Assembly: GCA_018296165.2 (NCBI GenBank)
Contig: JACKQL020000028.1
Location: 558,001 to 622,000 of the forward strand
Direction of reading: 5' to 3'
Source of the DNA: Termitomyces sp. T153
Taxonomy: Eukaryota; Basidiomycota; Agaricomycetes; Agaricales; Lyophyllaceae
DNA: 64,000 nucleotides
Shown: positions 39,284 through 51,435 of the stretch, one piece after another
How the letters are laid out: every line of letters starts with the position of its first letter
How positions within the stretch are numbered: the stretch's first letter is position 1
Translations under genes and position numbers: made by a program
The notes under the pieces: model-generated
Told to the model about the DNA's origin: nothing
Database searches by the model: none
The model's input: only the letters and a program-made list of their open reading frames with translations

Positions 39284-39867
39284 GTCTTGGGGTAGATATC
39301 CAAGCGGGACGTAGGGAACACGTTAGGGTGTCGTCGAGTGGTAGACAGGCAAAGATATATTAGTGTTTGGAATTGGTATTCCACTGAATTGAACCCCAGC
39401 CGTTCCCGTTAGTACTCTGTGGAGGAAGTGATCGTCTTCTAGCAGGCTGCAGTGATTGATTGAAGCTGTGGTTAAGTGAGGACGCTCTGTTGGATGCTAC
39501 GATATATATAGTATCGTCATGCTGTAATTGGGGCTACCGTGACGGCATGTGATGACCAAGTAGCTCGTGAGCAAAGAAGACTTTGTGTTGTCGGCTGCGG
39601 ATTTGAAGAGACGGCATTGTCGATGCTTTCCATCTATTAGATATCTTGTAATATTGGCATAGTTGCCTGAGTATAGGAATCATTGAACAGGCTTTACATA
39701 CATATTGAAGTACGTGGCATAAGAGATAAGGTACTAGTCCTACTAGTACTAAGAAACAGACGGGCATAGTAGAGGTATGTATACGTGCGAGGGGTATTGT
39801 ACAAAATGCTAGAATATACTAACGTTAACGCGTGCGTGAAAGTGATGTATGCATCATATCCAATCAA
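39284..39867. other. Intergenic
   Basis: Promoter side of the coiled-coil gene. Short (CAAT)n runs at 39859-39875 overlap the stop of the next gene. No gene is seen. Confidence 0.5.
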
Positions 39868-41224
39868 TCAATCAATAAGCGTATAGTCCAATTCAAAATC
39901 ATCATCTCTATCCGTCCTCGCAAGGCCCTTGCGCATCTCAATCAACATCGACCTCGGTAGCTTGGCCATTTCCTCCGATTCCTTTGGATGCCGATGAAGA
40001 CAATGGGTGTACCTATCCAAGTTCGACACGTCCACATCGAAATGGGCAACCGGAAAACGCAGCTGTTTCGCCCTGTCAAGTTTCTTTCGTTCGAGTCTAA
40101 GGTTTTTCGGAATTAGAGGTTATGCGCGGGAGAAAGAGATGGAACGGAATTACGCACATGCACATGCGACAGATAAGCTGGTTGTTATGTTCCTTGAAGA
40201 TGACGTCCAAATGTTCTTGAGTGAGCACGTAAGATTGCGCCTTGTTCATACCCGACAGAGGAACCCTCGTCCCATCCGGAAGCTCTATCCATTGAAAAAG
40301 ACTCGCTTTCGCCATGGACGAATGGCTATGACAGCGCTTGAGAGGAGGAAGGGGCGTACGATCCGCTGCTGAGTCCGTAGAGCTCGAGTCGGGGTACGTG
40401 AGCGCCCACGTATCATCCGCAACCAGAGTGTCCGAGGGCGAGGCTTGAGGCGATGTAGGCGAGGCTGAACCTGAACTCGCCAAGGACACTGGCCGTTCCT
40501 CTTGCTTGATTTGGACCTCCAAAGATGAGGTGGAGGACGACGCTGAAGGGTGCAAGTACGGTGCAGGCTTGGAATCGGAGACGCGGGGGGACTGTGAGCG
40601 AGATGGTCTGGCTGCAGCTGGAGATCGAGTATTGCACAAGGCGCCGCAGGATCTAGAGCGGCGTTGTATAGGTGGTCGGTAAGGTTGGATGCCCATCTTT
40701 TCAGCCATTAGTGCTTTGACCTTTGCCCAGGCAAAGTCCCGTTCCCGCTGATAGGCGAGAGACTGTGCACGCAGCTTTTCCATTCGCAGCTGCTCGCTCA
40801 TGAGCGCTTGGGAACACGAGACACGAAGACCATTCAGTTCGTAGCGAAGACAGTCTTCTACGGATTTGAGGGCGGTATCGATGGACTCGACGGAGGCGAC
40901 AGGGGAGAAAACGGGAGAAGGGATGCTTCCTGTGGATGGAGAATCGTTGATAGATGAAGAGGAAGGGATCTTGCGGAGGACCGGCTGTAATTTGGGGAGA
41001 GGCAAGGGTCTCTGACCGATACGACGAGTAGACATGATTGGGTTAGATCTTCGAGTGGATTTCGGAGTTCTGTAGGCGCCGTGTAGAGGTACTTGAGTAG
41101 CAGATAAGGAGCCCGTTTGAACCTTGTGGAGGAGAAGGTAAGTTGTAGAGGGAGACTTGGGATCGACAGTGAGTGAACGTACAGGCAATGAACGCTTTGA
41201 TACGCGGTTGGAGAGCGGATGCAT
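39868..41224 (-). CDS. Hypothetical protein with C-terminal Cys/His motif
   Basis: Two exons on the minus strand, 41224-40158 and 40096-39868, giving 431 aa. The family is not named here. The N-terminal half is basic and Ser/Pro-rich (disordered). A helix lies at about residues 120-170 (MSEQLRMEKLRAQSLAYQRE). A Ser/Pro/Glu-rich linker follows, then a conserved-looking end: FQWIELPDGTRVPLSGM, LICRMCILERKKLDRAK, LRFPVAHFD, LDRYTHCLHRHPKE. The C-x2-C ... H-x3/4-H spacing suggests a small zinc-binding fold. The 61-nt intron (40097-40157) is clear because without it the frame ends in a short unrelated tail. Function unknown; the disordered part plus a finger-like end would fit a regulatory protein. 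Confidence 0.78.
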
Positions 41225-42421
41225 AAGTGGAGGGTCGATTATATAGGGGATCTATGTAACGGCGGAATAATAGCTAGGGGCGGTGCGATGGAATCGGTTG
41301 TCTTGCAATTTGCTCTGGACCAGCAGGCGTTGTAGAATAGAGATAGATAGATCGGAGTATAACTACGGTATCGATGGATGGACCCACACTCAGGGTTTTA
41401 GTATACAAGGACGACAATTAGAACGTCAGAAGCATTAGTCGCATCACAAAAAGACAATAAGCGTCTCGATCACTGCTGAGGCAGAACAATAAGGAGGCAG
41501 GTCATTCCCGTTCTGCTGCCATGAGATATGCTACGAAGCTTCGTAGTGATGTCTACGGGTGACACCGAGAGCTATGAGAGCAAGAATGAGATCTTTGTCT
41601 GTTTTTGTTGAAGCGGGTCGATTGGAAGCCATTTTTGGCGAATTACGGAACAGCAGTTACAAATTTTGCGCGCCATTCACAAAAGGCTTCTGGAGAGTGG
41701 GAAGGCCAAGCATGCATATAGGCATGTGCCGAAGACAAGTGAACCATTGAGGGTGAAGCGTTATTATGGGAAGCACTGGCTCAAAGTGGACTGTTGCTCG
41801 CTTCTGACAATTGGGCCATAGTTTGTACATAGCTGAGATCAGTCCAACGTCAAACTGGAATTCGGCAGAGGAGAGAGCGTGGACAAAAGAAATCCAGAGC
41901 AAAGTTTCATTAGAAAGGTTTTGGAAAGGTTCGACTGTTGGAAGGGCAATAGGACAGCTAGAGCTTACCTAATGCCATCAAAAACGCATGGCTGACAAGC
42001 TGAGTCTCCGACCAATTATGTCGTTGGAGTTGTCGTCTCGGACTCAGATTGCAGATGTAGAACAGTAATTATGATCTCAGGAGTCAAATGAGAACCACGA
42101 CTGACCGTAATGGATTATAGGTAATTAGGATGATTGACGGTCAAATTGGGGCGGACGTCTAGAATTCATCGCGGCGAATACGGCTGTGGTGCTGGTTGGG
42201 CATATGCTTGCCGTCGCGGGCTCACTGCTAGGAATCTTTCAGCCATGAAGTCGGTCCGAAAGGGTTGAAAGGCAATCCTGATCCGTACTCAGTACTCAGA
42301 TCTTATCAAAATTCCGATTTGGTTGGTGGCGGTGCACAAAAGTCTCCACTTTCTCCTCCGTCACGTCACGACGGCCAACTTGGAAGCGAATCACTCACTG
42401 CACGCATATTTTTTCTTCTTA
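41225..42421. other. Divergent promoter region
   Basis: 1.2 kb between the hypothetical gene (-) and the HD-domain gene (+). Short ORFs on both strands have no support. No repeat was recognised. Confidence 0.5.
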
Positions 42422-44731
42422 ATGTCTGTATTCTACTCCAGCGACAATGAGCCAGAAGTGACAAATAGGAAAGGTGCGGTCGTCGCTGCACGATCCGTCA
42501 AAGATCCCATCCACGACATGAGTACGATTCCTTTACAATTGAGATCACGAGAGACTTTTTTTTGTGTTCATAAGTACTCTTACAGTTCCATTGTCGCCCC
42601 GCCTTTGTATGTTTATAGATACGTACGTATGGTAGCCTGCCTTGAGGTCGTTCTGGGCTAGAGTGAGCGATCTCTCAGGAAACAATTCCAGAGGCTGCGC
42701 AATATCAAACAGCTCGGCACATCCTACTACATCTGGCTAGGAGCCTCCCATAGTCGTTTCGAACATTGCATCGGTATGCCTCTATTGAATGCCAAATTTG
42801 TCAAGTTGTATTCATACGGGGTTATAGGCGTAGCTTTCCTAGCTCGATCCATGGCCACCCATTTAAAGGATAAACAGCCCGAACTCGGGATTACGGATCG
42901 CGACATCGAATGTGTCGAAGTGGCAGGTCTTTGCCACGATCTTGGTCATGGGCCATGGAGTCATGTATGGGATGGACTGTTCATCCCAAAAGCACTGTCC
43001 GTTTTCCTTTTTGACATTTCACGGTGGCGTGTTGACTGTTTGGTAGGCCCGGAAGATCATGGAAGCACGAAGACGCGTCTGTGATGATGTTTGACGCTCT
43101 AGTCCGGGAAAACGAGATTCCTATGAAAGCTGAAGACGAAGCGTTTATCAAAGCTCTCATCTCCGGCGATCCGAGCCAGTGTTCGTAAGTCACTACATAC
43201 TATTTTTTTTAGGTCGGGTCGTAATTATCCCATAGTGCAGATGAGAAGCCCTTCTTATTCGATATTGTAGCCAACAGGAGGAACGGGCTTGACGTCGACA
43301 AGTGAGCGATTTGAGTCTTTTATGATAGTACGTTAATTCGACCATTTGGCTTTAGGTTCGATTATATCCCGCGCGATTCGCATATGGTGGGTGATAAGAT
43401 GAACATAGCGCTCATGCGGTCCGTCCATGACATTACCGTATCGTTATGAGCATACTCTAATGTTCTCCAAACCAGCATTATCAACTCTGCCCGCGTTCTT
43501 GACGATCAGATCTGTTACGATATCAAAGATGCGAACCTCATTTACGAAATCTGCGCTACCCGATTCAAACTTCACAAAATGATATACAGTCACAAAGCTG
43601 GTATGTACCTGTTCTCCTTTGTGACTGTTTCCGATTCCTGACTTTTCCATCCAGCCAAGGCGATCGAATATATGATCATTGATGGGCTTCTGGCAGCCGA
43701 ACCACATTTGAAGATCGCGAACCGCGTTGATGATCCGAGGAAGTATCTCTACCTTACAGACGACATAATGGGCCGTATTGAAGAGTCTACAGATCCCGTG
43801 AGTCAAACCCAAATATGTGTACCAAAGCTTCTTTTGACTCGAAGAAATTGATAAATTCCCACAGGAGCTAGCTAAATCTCGCGCTATCTTCGACCGCATC
43901 CGGACGCGCGATCTATACAAGATGGTCGATTATAAGGTTGTGGATTGGCCTTGGGCAGAGATTTTCCAGAACAATATTACTCCTGAGGGGATCGTCGAAG
44001 CTGCGAGGGAGTTGAGCGAAGAAGATCCGTCTATCAGGGAGCTCGTTAAGACTCTTAGTGTTGAGCATGTAATCTGTGACTTCTCACTGATGCATTACGG
44101 CATGAAAGAGAAGAATCCTCTTGATTTCGTGAAGTTTTACTCGAAACGGCATCCGAATGGTAAGCACGGGTTCTTAGATAGCCACTTTGAACCGCGTCTC
44201 ACAATCAATTTAGAACCCTCCCATGCCGAACGTGGCGTCTATTCGAACCTCATGCCCCAATTCTTCGCTGAGCTCCTCGTCCGCATATTCACAAGGGATG
44301 TCGACTACTTTGGCGTCATCCAAGCGGGGTACAGACGGTGTCTTCAAAAACTCCCTTCCCAGATCAACGACCCAACCCCAGACCAGCTTGTTCTTGAACC
44401 AATGTTCCCAATCACGCCGCCAGTACAGTCGCAGTCGCAGTCTTTTGCAGAAATAACACCGACGCCTAGTCCACCGGTGCTTGCTAATGATCATGGGCTG
44501 GTACCGTCGGCACCGGCGCCAGTACCGGTACCCACTACGCCTAGGACGTTCTCGCGCGTTAGCAGCTTTTCGCGGCCGGGTCATGGACTAGGACGGGGAG
44601 GAGGAGGAGGAGGAGGAGGGGGTAGTACGACGGATCCTACGCCGTTTTCGAATAATAATTTTACGACGGTGGATATGTCGTTTGCGCCTCCGAGTCCTTC
44701 GCGGAAGGCTAAGAGGAGGCGGGTCGATTGA
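42422..44731 (+). CDS. SAMHD1-like HD-domain dNTP triphosphohydrolase
   Basis: Ten exons: 42422-42521, 42586-42622, 42679-42773, 42828-42996, 43047-43184, 43236-43301, 43356-43418, 43476-43600, 43655-43797 and 43865-44731, giving 600 aa. The family hydrolyses dNTPs to deoxynucleoside and triphosphate and limits dNTP pools. Active-site blocks in order: [29 protein letters not shown] (first metal His), [19 protein letters not shown] (HD pair), [15 protein letters not shown] and [12 protein letters not shown] (last metal Asp). After them come [36 protein letters not shown] and the C-terminal lobe. The N-terminal SAM domain of the animal protein is absent, as expected in fungi. The last ~100 residues are Pro/Gln-rich with a run of nine glycines and a basic KAKRRRVD end, possibly a nuclear localisation signal. 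Start 42422 precedes the acidic tail; an upstream Met in frame is less likely. Confidence 0.93.
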
Positions 44732-44998
44732 TGGCCAGCTGGGTTCTGGTTAAGTTCTTGGTAGACTGAGGCAAGATGCGAAATGGAGGAAGACATCTTT
44801 TTCTTGGACATGGATACCCTATAGTTGCCATTTGGTAGTGGATGTATATATATACCTTGATAACCACGGGAAGTGGTACATAGCATAGTAGTATAGTAGA
44901 ATCGATACGTACATACATTATTTCCATAGAGTGTAGATAGCAATTTGACAGTGGAGGAAAAACAAAATGTTTCCAGCATGCCATCTCCTATTGTAGGT

Positions 44999-45398
44999 TC
45001 AAGTCTTGCTCTCTGAGCGTCGGCGGATACCTGTCGATACTTCGTACTGCGCCAATTTTTTTCTGAGGATGTTAATTTCCACGGTACAATGTGTGAGGAG
45101 ATCCCAAATCTTCTCGACCTCAGCAATAACCTACTACATTTTCCGCCTTGGCCTTTTCCAGCCCATCGCGGAACTTCTGATTCTCCGCACATGCATCCCG
45201 GACCAAAGCCACTTTTGGTCGGCAGGAGAGTCTTGCAGCAATTTGATGGCTACTCAGAGAGCTCCGTTTGAGCGTGAGGTTTAGTGGGTGTCTAGGGGAT
45301 GTCAATGAATTCTGGATCGGGTAGAACTGAGTTGGGAAAATTGCTTCTGGGGTTTGGGGCGTTTCTACGGACTTCAGAGTGATATTTCGAATGATCAA
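44999..45398 (-). pseudogene. Coiled-coil ORF fragment with a frameshift
   Basis: On the minus strand two adjoining frames both look coding. One reads VRDACAENQKFRDGLEKAKA up to about 45130. The other reads VIAEVEKIWDLLTHCTVEIN and ILRKKLAQYEV to a stop at 44999. A shift of one base near 45125-45135 (GTAGTAGG region) joins them. Removing 16 or 19 nt with GT..AG ends would also restore frame, but that is far shorter than any other intron here. The family is not recognised and no upstream exon was found. It could be a gene relic or an unresolved small gene. Confidence 0.5.
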
Positions 45399-47406
45399 GA
45401 TTATGGGATTAAGGGCGTCGTAGGAATTCTATTGGGCTCTTTCGCTTCTTGGCGGCCAGGAGCGTTACAAGGCCAGAAAGACCTATTGAGAACGTTGAAC
45501 ATGGTACTTGTGAAGATAGCAAGTGGTGACCGATGAGAACCATTTGACGAGAGTTGACGTACTGCGTTGCGCGCACGGAGTCTCAGCGCCAAACGAACAA
45601 GTCTTGCCGATAGGGGGGGGGGGGCAAGAGGCGAGCAGCGATGTGGAACATGAGATAAACATGAACGTGAGGGGGGTTGAGAGTCAAAAAGACGAGGAGC
45701 TCGAAGTTTGAGGACGTTCAGATGCAAAGTTGAAAGGTCGTATGGTTGAGCAACTCAAGTAAGAACAAACTAAGTTGCATGTGTAGCTTGAATGCAAAGA
45801 CTTAGCTGGCTGTTGTGGGAAGCTTCAAGCTTGCGTTTTGCTTTGTCCGTGAAATCCGAGGCCAGGGTCGTTTCGTGCACCAGTCGCAAGATCATAACCA
45901 CTGGCAACCAATGAGAATATCGTTTACTGTCACTTGAACTTATCATGAAGATCTCCCGTACCAGAAAAGGCGAAGACAAGTTGACCAATCGTGAGCTAAG
46001 TAATGCTCCAAAGCATAGTGACACTTGATATGAATTGAAGCTCCGCGGTTTGCCTATCCTTGTCAGGTTTGTGAGTTCAACTCGATAGCAATCGAGCGCG
46101 ACTGAGGCTTGACTGGGTCCCACTGATCACATGCACATACCAAGGGTCCTTTCGGAGTATTACCCAATGACGAGCCTTCGTGCTGCTATCAAAACTGGCG
46201 GCCGCTATATTACAGTGTTCAGATTGGATACCACAAAGCTGGCCCGTCAGGCAAGCAGCTGATCGTTGATTGATTGGTCTGGAACTTAGCTGCTCCTTCA
46301 GACTGGGATGTCGACTTCTTCACTTACTTTAAAGGGTCCCGTCCAGCTTTTGATTCTCGCTTCCGCCACCGGCTACTTCGTCTTGTTGTTCAAGTAACAT
46401 TATCAGTACTTGATAGCGAACCAACCGGAGGAATCTGAATATCTATACTTTCCTATGTCGGTGCTGATCCAAAGCCTTTTCTGCGTCGAGATCTGGTACC
46501 TGTTCTCTGATGTTGATAAGATGAGATGTATCAGATTTATCCTTATCTAGCCACAACAGTCAGTGTTGTTTTAGAGTTCATGCGCTACAGAGGAAATAGA
46601 AATCCTTGCCCTCTTATAATATGTGTACGTAGCGCTAAGCGCTAAACTATCTTACTCCATGTGATCCTTCAGGCTTCGATCTTCCCTGCACGACGTCCAA
46701 TTGTTTTTAAACTTCGTGCGGTCTCGCCTACAATTCAAACCTAAAATCTTGTTTAGGGAAGCTGGACGCAATTTTTAGATAAGTTTATTCCCATTGGCTC
46801 TGGATGAGATCTGTAAGAGGCTAGATTCAAGGTTCTCTCTTCCAGTATGCGTTTACAGTGAGATGGAAACGTTTACATTGCGTTTGTCATACAGATATTT
46901 GCAGATCATCTCCTTTCTTTCCGGATTTTGGTAGTTCTGACTACTCTCGCTTGAAGGAATCAATGCCCAGCGCGTGTATAGTGTCTATACTTCCATCTCT
47001 GCAGTGTTTGTTCTTGCTTAACCGACTAAACGCAGCTATTGGCAACCATTCAGATTTCCATTGTTCTTGACAGTATAACGACTGCTCATACAGCGAGACG
47101 AATTGCGCGTCCAATCGATTGGTTAGGCTGGATATGGTCATTCAGAGACTCAACATAGAAAATAATCCAAGCCGTCGAAGCCGAGTAACCAGTCCGAACT
47201 ACGGAAATCGCTCGTACCCGTTGTATTGATGAAAGTGCGACATGGAGTTGGCGATGAATTCTTTTTTCATCTCTAGCCATTACGTTTCGGTGATGGTGTT
47301 GTCCAAGCATCCTGAATTACTTAGCCTGAGAATCTTATTCTTGCGGTTTATAAACCAACGCGAGACCGCGAAAAGGACACCAAGCTCGTTTCTAACCTGC
47401 GCCAAC
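45399..47406. other. Gene-poor spacer
   Basis: Contains a run of twelve G at 45613-45624 and scattered short ORFs with no supported coding potential. The right end should hold the promoter of the secreted-protein gene. Confidence 0.45.
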
Positions 47407-48672
47407 ATGAAACTCGAGTCCTGGTTGTTCACTTTGGCCGTGTCGGTTCCTCGGATCGTGGTTGGAACATCCACAAAGACTTCCACTGAGTCCCCTGACC
47501 CAAGGGTGACCATGAAAATCAGAGGGACATACATTTGGAAAATGGTTTTCGACTTTGATAACAGCAACAACCAAGGTAATTCTATGCATTTCAAAGCCTC
47601 CACTAAAGCTAGTGCCCATTCACTTTGTTAGCCTCCGTTGACTATAGCTATAAAGTCACTGAATCAGGACTGTACAACCCTGGAACCTTCAACTATGCCT
47701 TCATGGCAGGGGTCAGGAGAATTCCACCGGATCGTAGTCCATTTAAACCGAACGTATCGTATGGCCCAGTTTCTATCGGCTTCAATGACAGAAGGGATTC
47801 AAACAAGGACGTTTACACCGTCTTTCAGAAGGCAGCCCAAGAACAAAAAGAAGAGATTGATTTTTTCTCCAAGTCGCATGACCGCAAACGTAAGTCACCT
47901 TTGTTCAATCCAAGCTAGAGGGATGGACTAGATATTTAACAGACACGATCGGCGCTGGAAGCAGGGTGATACTATACCAGCGTGCTTTTGAACTTCCCGG
48001 TGTAATGGTCAGGACAGACTATTTCCAGTGGACGTCAAACCCGCTCCCTGCCAAGAGCGTAGCAGAAGATGTTGCCATAAAGATGGTGATGGCGCCAAGG
48101 AAGTATCTCAAAGACTTGAAGGTATGTGTGCCACAATCCATCATGGACAACGCAGATACCAATCCTGCCGAAACAGGTCGTTTGCTCAAATATTCGGGGC
48201 GATGCACCTCCTGACCGTGTTCGAGACTGGTTCGGAGGAACCACTAATATCAACGATACGTATGGCGGGAAGTAAGTGCTTCTGATGTATATTTTAGTGG
48301 TTAGGAACGGAAAAAAACTGATGCCCTCCCATAAGGTTTTGTTGGATTGTCCCCGTGATGACGACGAATGTCAATGAGGCACAGACGAGAGTTGAACTCT
48401 CGCTGCCTCAGAAGGCAGATCCGAGATATGTCAATCTCGCTCAGGGGACTAAAGGAAGCCAAATCTATTTGCATCCTATCAGACAAAGCGACAAGGACTT
48501 GTTCATTACTGAAGTCATTTTGGCTCGATTCGATTCAGACAAATATTCCTCCTTGAATAACACGATCTGGCCTGGCCTTCCCAAAGGTTATACTCGTAAT
48601 ATCAACAGGAAAAGAGAAGCAAGGGGTCAATACCTGTACTTGGTATGGCGATTGGAGAGAACCTACATGTAA
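47407..48672 (+). CDS. Secreted protein of unknown function
   Basis: Five exons: 47407-47575, 47632-47889, 47943-48121, 48177-48271 and 48336-48672, giving 345 aa. The start at 47407 gives a signal peptide (MKLESWLFTLAVSVPRIVVG), so export is likely. The body is beta-rich with aromatic blocks: DYSYKVTESGLYNPGTFNYA, SYGPVSIGFNDRRDS, LPGVMVRTDYFQW, APPDRVRDWFGG and KFCWIVPVMTT. The C-terminal ~90 residues end in WPGLPKGYTRNINRKREARG followed by QYLYLVWR. This loosely recalls MABP-type beta-prism repeats (PxGxT..D.N.G..G.YIYL), but the match is too weak to name. No catalytic motif is seen. It is the last gene before the repeat-rich end of the window. Confidence 0.8.
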
Positions 48673-50437
48673 ATGCGGTTGCTGGCTGGTTGATCTGCAT
48701 TGGTCGATTCAAATTTTGGTATACTCACTTTTGTTCCGCCTTTCCTCTAGTAGTTTCTATTGATGTTTTCATACCATTGTGTCCCTAATTGTTCTGAATA
48801 CATATTTCTGATTCAAAATATCTTATGAGGACCAGCAGCAGTTACCAATAGAATTTCATGATAAGCCACCTACCAAGATATGTTCATGTACTTGAATCAT
48901 CAAAGAGCTGGCTAAGGAGTGGGAGGTGCCTTGACTTGTGTCTTTGGCTGCTACTTTTTTGTCTCTTCCAATTGACTTGGGAATTATAAGCTCAAATCCT
49001 CATCTCTCTTATACTGTACTTTCTTTCTGACAATTCTAGTGCTGTTACAAGAGAAGGTGTCAGGGGACTACCCATGTTGGATCCCTAGCTTATTTCCCTC
49101 ATTCAGAGCTTGTCTCTCATCCCAATCCTCTCATCTTTGGCAATTGTACTTTTGACTGAGGGCTATCCAATGCTACTTCATGTGCCTAGAGGCTGGAGAT
49201 TCAAGGCTGTTTACAATGGATTTCTGTTTCTGGATTTGACCCACAGATTCAGACATTGTTGAGTGTTTTTCTCAAGCTCTAGAGTAAATTTTCTGTCACT
49301 GTGATGTCATCCATTGCCACCTAGCTGCCATGCAGAGGACACAACAACTAGTGGTTTTGTAAATACAGTAGGAATGGACTGTAAGAAATGAGGGTTGCAA
49401 GCCAAGCTAAGTCCCAGAAAGCCTGTTGGATACAAGAGGCACTTGGTTGCCAGCACTGAGTCTACTGGGCAAATTGGACTCATGAGAGCCAGAGTTCCCA
49501 CAGGACCTCATTGCAATGCTGTGTATAGGTTGTGAGTTGCTCCTGTCACCAGAGGAATGGATCCCAGCCTACTCCAAATGTTTTCCTTGTCCAGTAGGTG
49601 TGAGGGGGCTGGGAGCAGCTAGAGCTGTTCCAGTTCCTCAGCAGGGGGCTGCAGTCTTGCAGGTGCAATCAGGGGCTGGATGCTCTCCATCATCATCCCA
49701 GTGTACACCAAAGCCACTGCAAACAGGCCAGTACTTGCATACAATAGGGCAGCCTAAAGAGTAGTTGGTTGACCTCCCACATAGGTCCACTAATTGGAGC
49801 CTTGTACATTTGGAGGGGGCATGGAGTTCCAGCTGTAAGGGGACCAGTCTTTGGACTGTCCCACCCTTGCCTAGCTTAGTCTGTAGGGATTGGCACCTCT
49901 ATCTAGCCAACTTCTAGACTGCCTGGTCCCTTCTTACTCTCTCACCATCTTGGCTCCTATGCCCAATGGGTATATCATACCTGGCACATGGTATATTATT
50001 GTCAATCATTGATACTTCTACTACTGGACCTGATTACTCAATAGTTCATAGTCATTGGCCTCCACTTTGTCATATAGGCTGGTAGTCAGCAGCATCCAGC
50101 TTAGTCATAGGTACTTAGTCATCTAGTAGCCTTCTAGTATATATGCAGACCTGGAGATAGGATATCCCCAGTCCAGACAATAGCATTGCTTCCAGGTTTA
50201 TTCACTAGTATGAAAGTAAGCTTGGCCAGTGCAGCCCTCTCTGCCTTCTGCCTCACCCTCTGCCTTTGCCTCTTGTTGGTTGCTTGCCCCTTGCCTGCTA
50301 CACCTCTGGCTGGCCTGCTCATTGCTCACCTCTTGACTGGATGGTCAGGACATGAGTGGTGGGCTTGGCTTGGACTATCCATGACTGACATTCTCTTACA
50401 CCAGCCAGGGGTAGGCCCCTGACTGATAGATGGTCCT
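48673..50437. other. CpG-depleted repeat-derived sequence
   Basis: CG dinucleotides nearly vanish right after the secreted-protein gene. TG and CA are abundant. ORFs are short and featureless. Probably an old transposon, identity unknown. Confidence 0.5.
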
Positions 50438-51435
50438 TGTCAGGTTCCACTGACCACAGGGGCTCAGCTCAACTGTGAGAATCCTTACTAAGTGGACACA
50501 ATGTCCTGCACTTATAATCTGTGTTTCAGGGAGCTCTAGATGTTAGTTACTTGCAAGGATAGACTGGGGGAGTGGTCTGAGCAAGTCTGGGGAAGTCTGG
50601 GAAGTCCAAGAGAAAGTGAAAATAAGGGTCAGGCTTGGAGGTTTGTTAGGCACAAGTCTAAGGTAGATACTTGGGGTGCAGGGCAACTAAGGGTTGCATG
50701 AGTCACAGGAGTGGGACTGGAGTTTGATGGGCTATCAGATGGTGTTGATGGGTTCTGGGGCCAAGCATGGGGCAAGGTCTGGAGTTAGATAGGAATGTAG
50801 AGAGTCATAAAGATATAAACAGAGATTGGAACAAAGATAGAGCAAAAGGAAATCAGGCACACTTGAAAAGAAACTGAGGCAAACAAGGCAAGATGGAGTT
50901 GAGACAAAATAGAGATAAAAAAGAATAGAATTGGAAACAATATGAGATAAAACTAGAGACAACAAATCAAAAACAGAGACAAAAACAGGAAACAAGATGT
51001 AACAGAACAGTAATATCAAGACTGCCATAATAGATATTACTCTACAACTTGAATACAAACTACTGGGCCTCCTCCAGGGATTATGGGTCTGACAGCAGGG
51101 CTCACTGGGGCCACATGGGTTGGATGGGTGTTGGGTCTGATTGGGCAGGCCATGGTGACACACTGGTGTGGGTCTGTGACATGTGCTGAGGTTCAGAGGG
51201 AGCATCAGAGGATTTCAGGAGCTTGGTGAGAGTCAGAGGAGTGATGGGACCTACAGGAGAAACATTGAAGTTGTCTGAGGAAGCATCAGATTTGGCTGAG
51301 AAAATATCAGATTATACTGGGGCAAGCACTGGAGGTGGGCAAAGGTTGGGGTGGGTCAAGGAGGCATTGGTGGTACTCTAGAAAAGTGGGGCTTGCTTGG
51401 GGAGAGGTCTAGAGGTCCAGGAATGGGTCATGACA
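50438..51435 (-). repeat. Solo LTR, 998 bp, TSD GTCCT
   Basis: Starts TGTCAGGTTCCACTGACC and ends GGGTCATGACA, matching the ends of the 1,131-bp LTRs at 55.2 and 61.4 kb. GTCCT flanks it exactly on both sides (50433-50437 and 51436-51440). AATATCAAGACT near 51016, the predicted transcript start of the family on the minus strand, is kept. Almost all CpG sites are lost. Confidence 0.9.
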
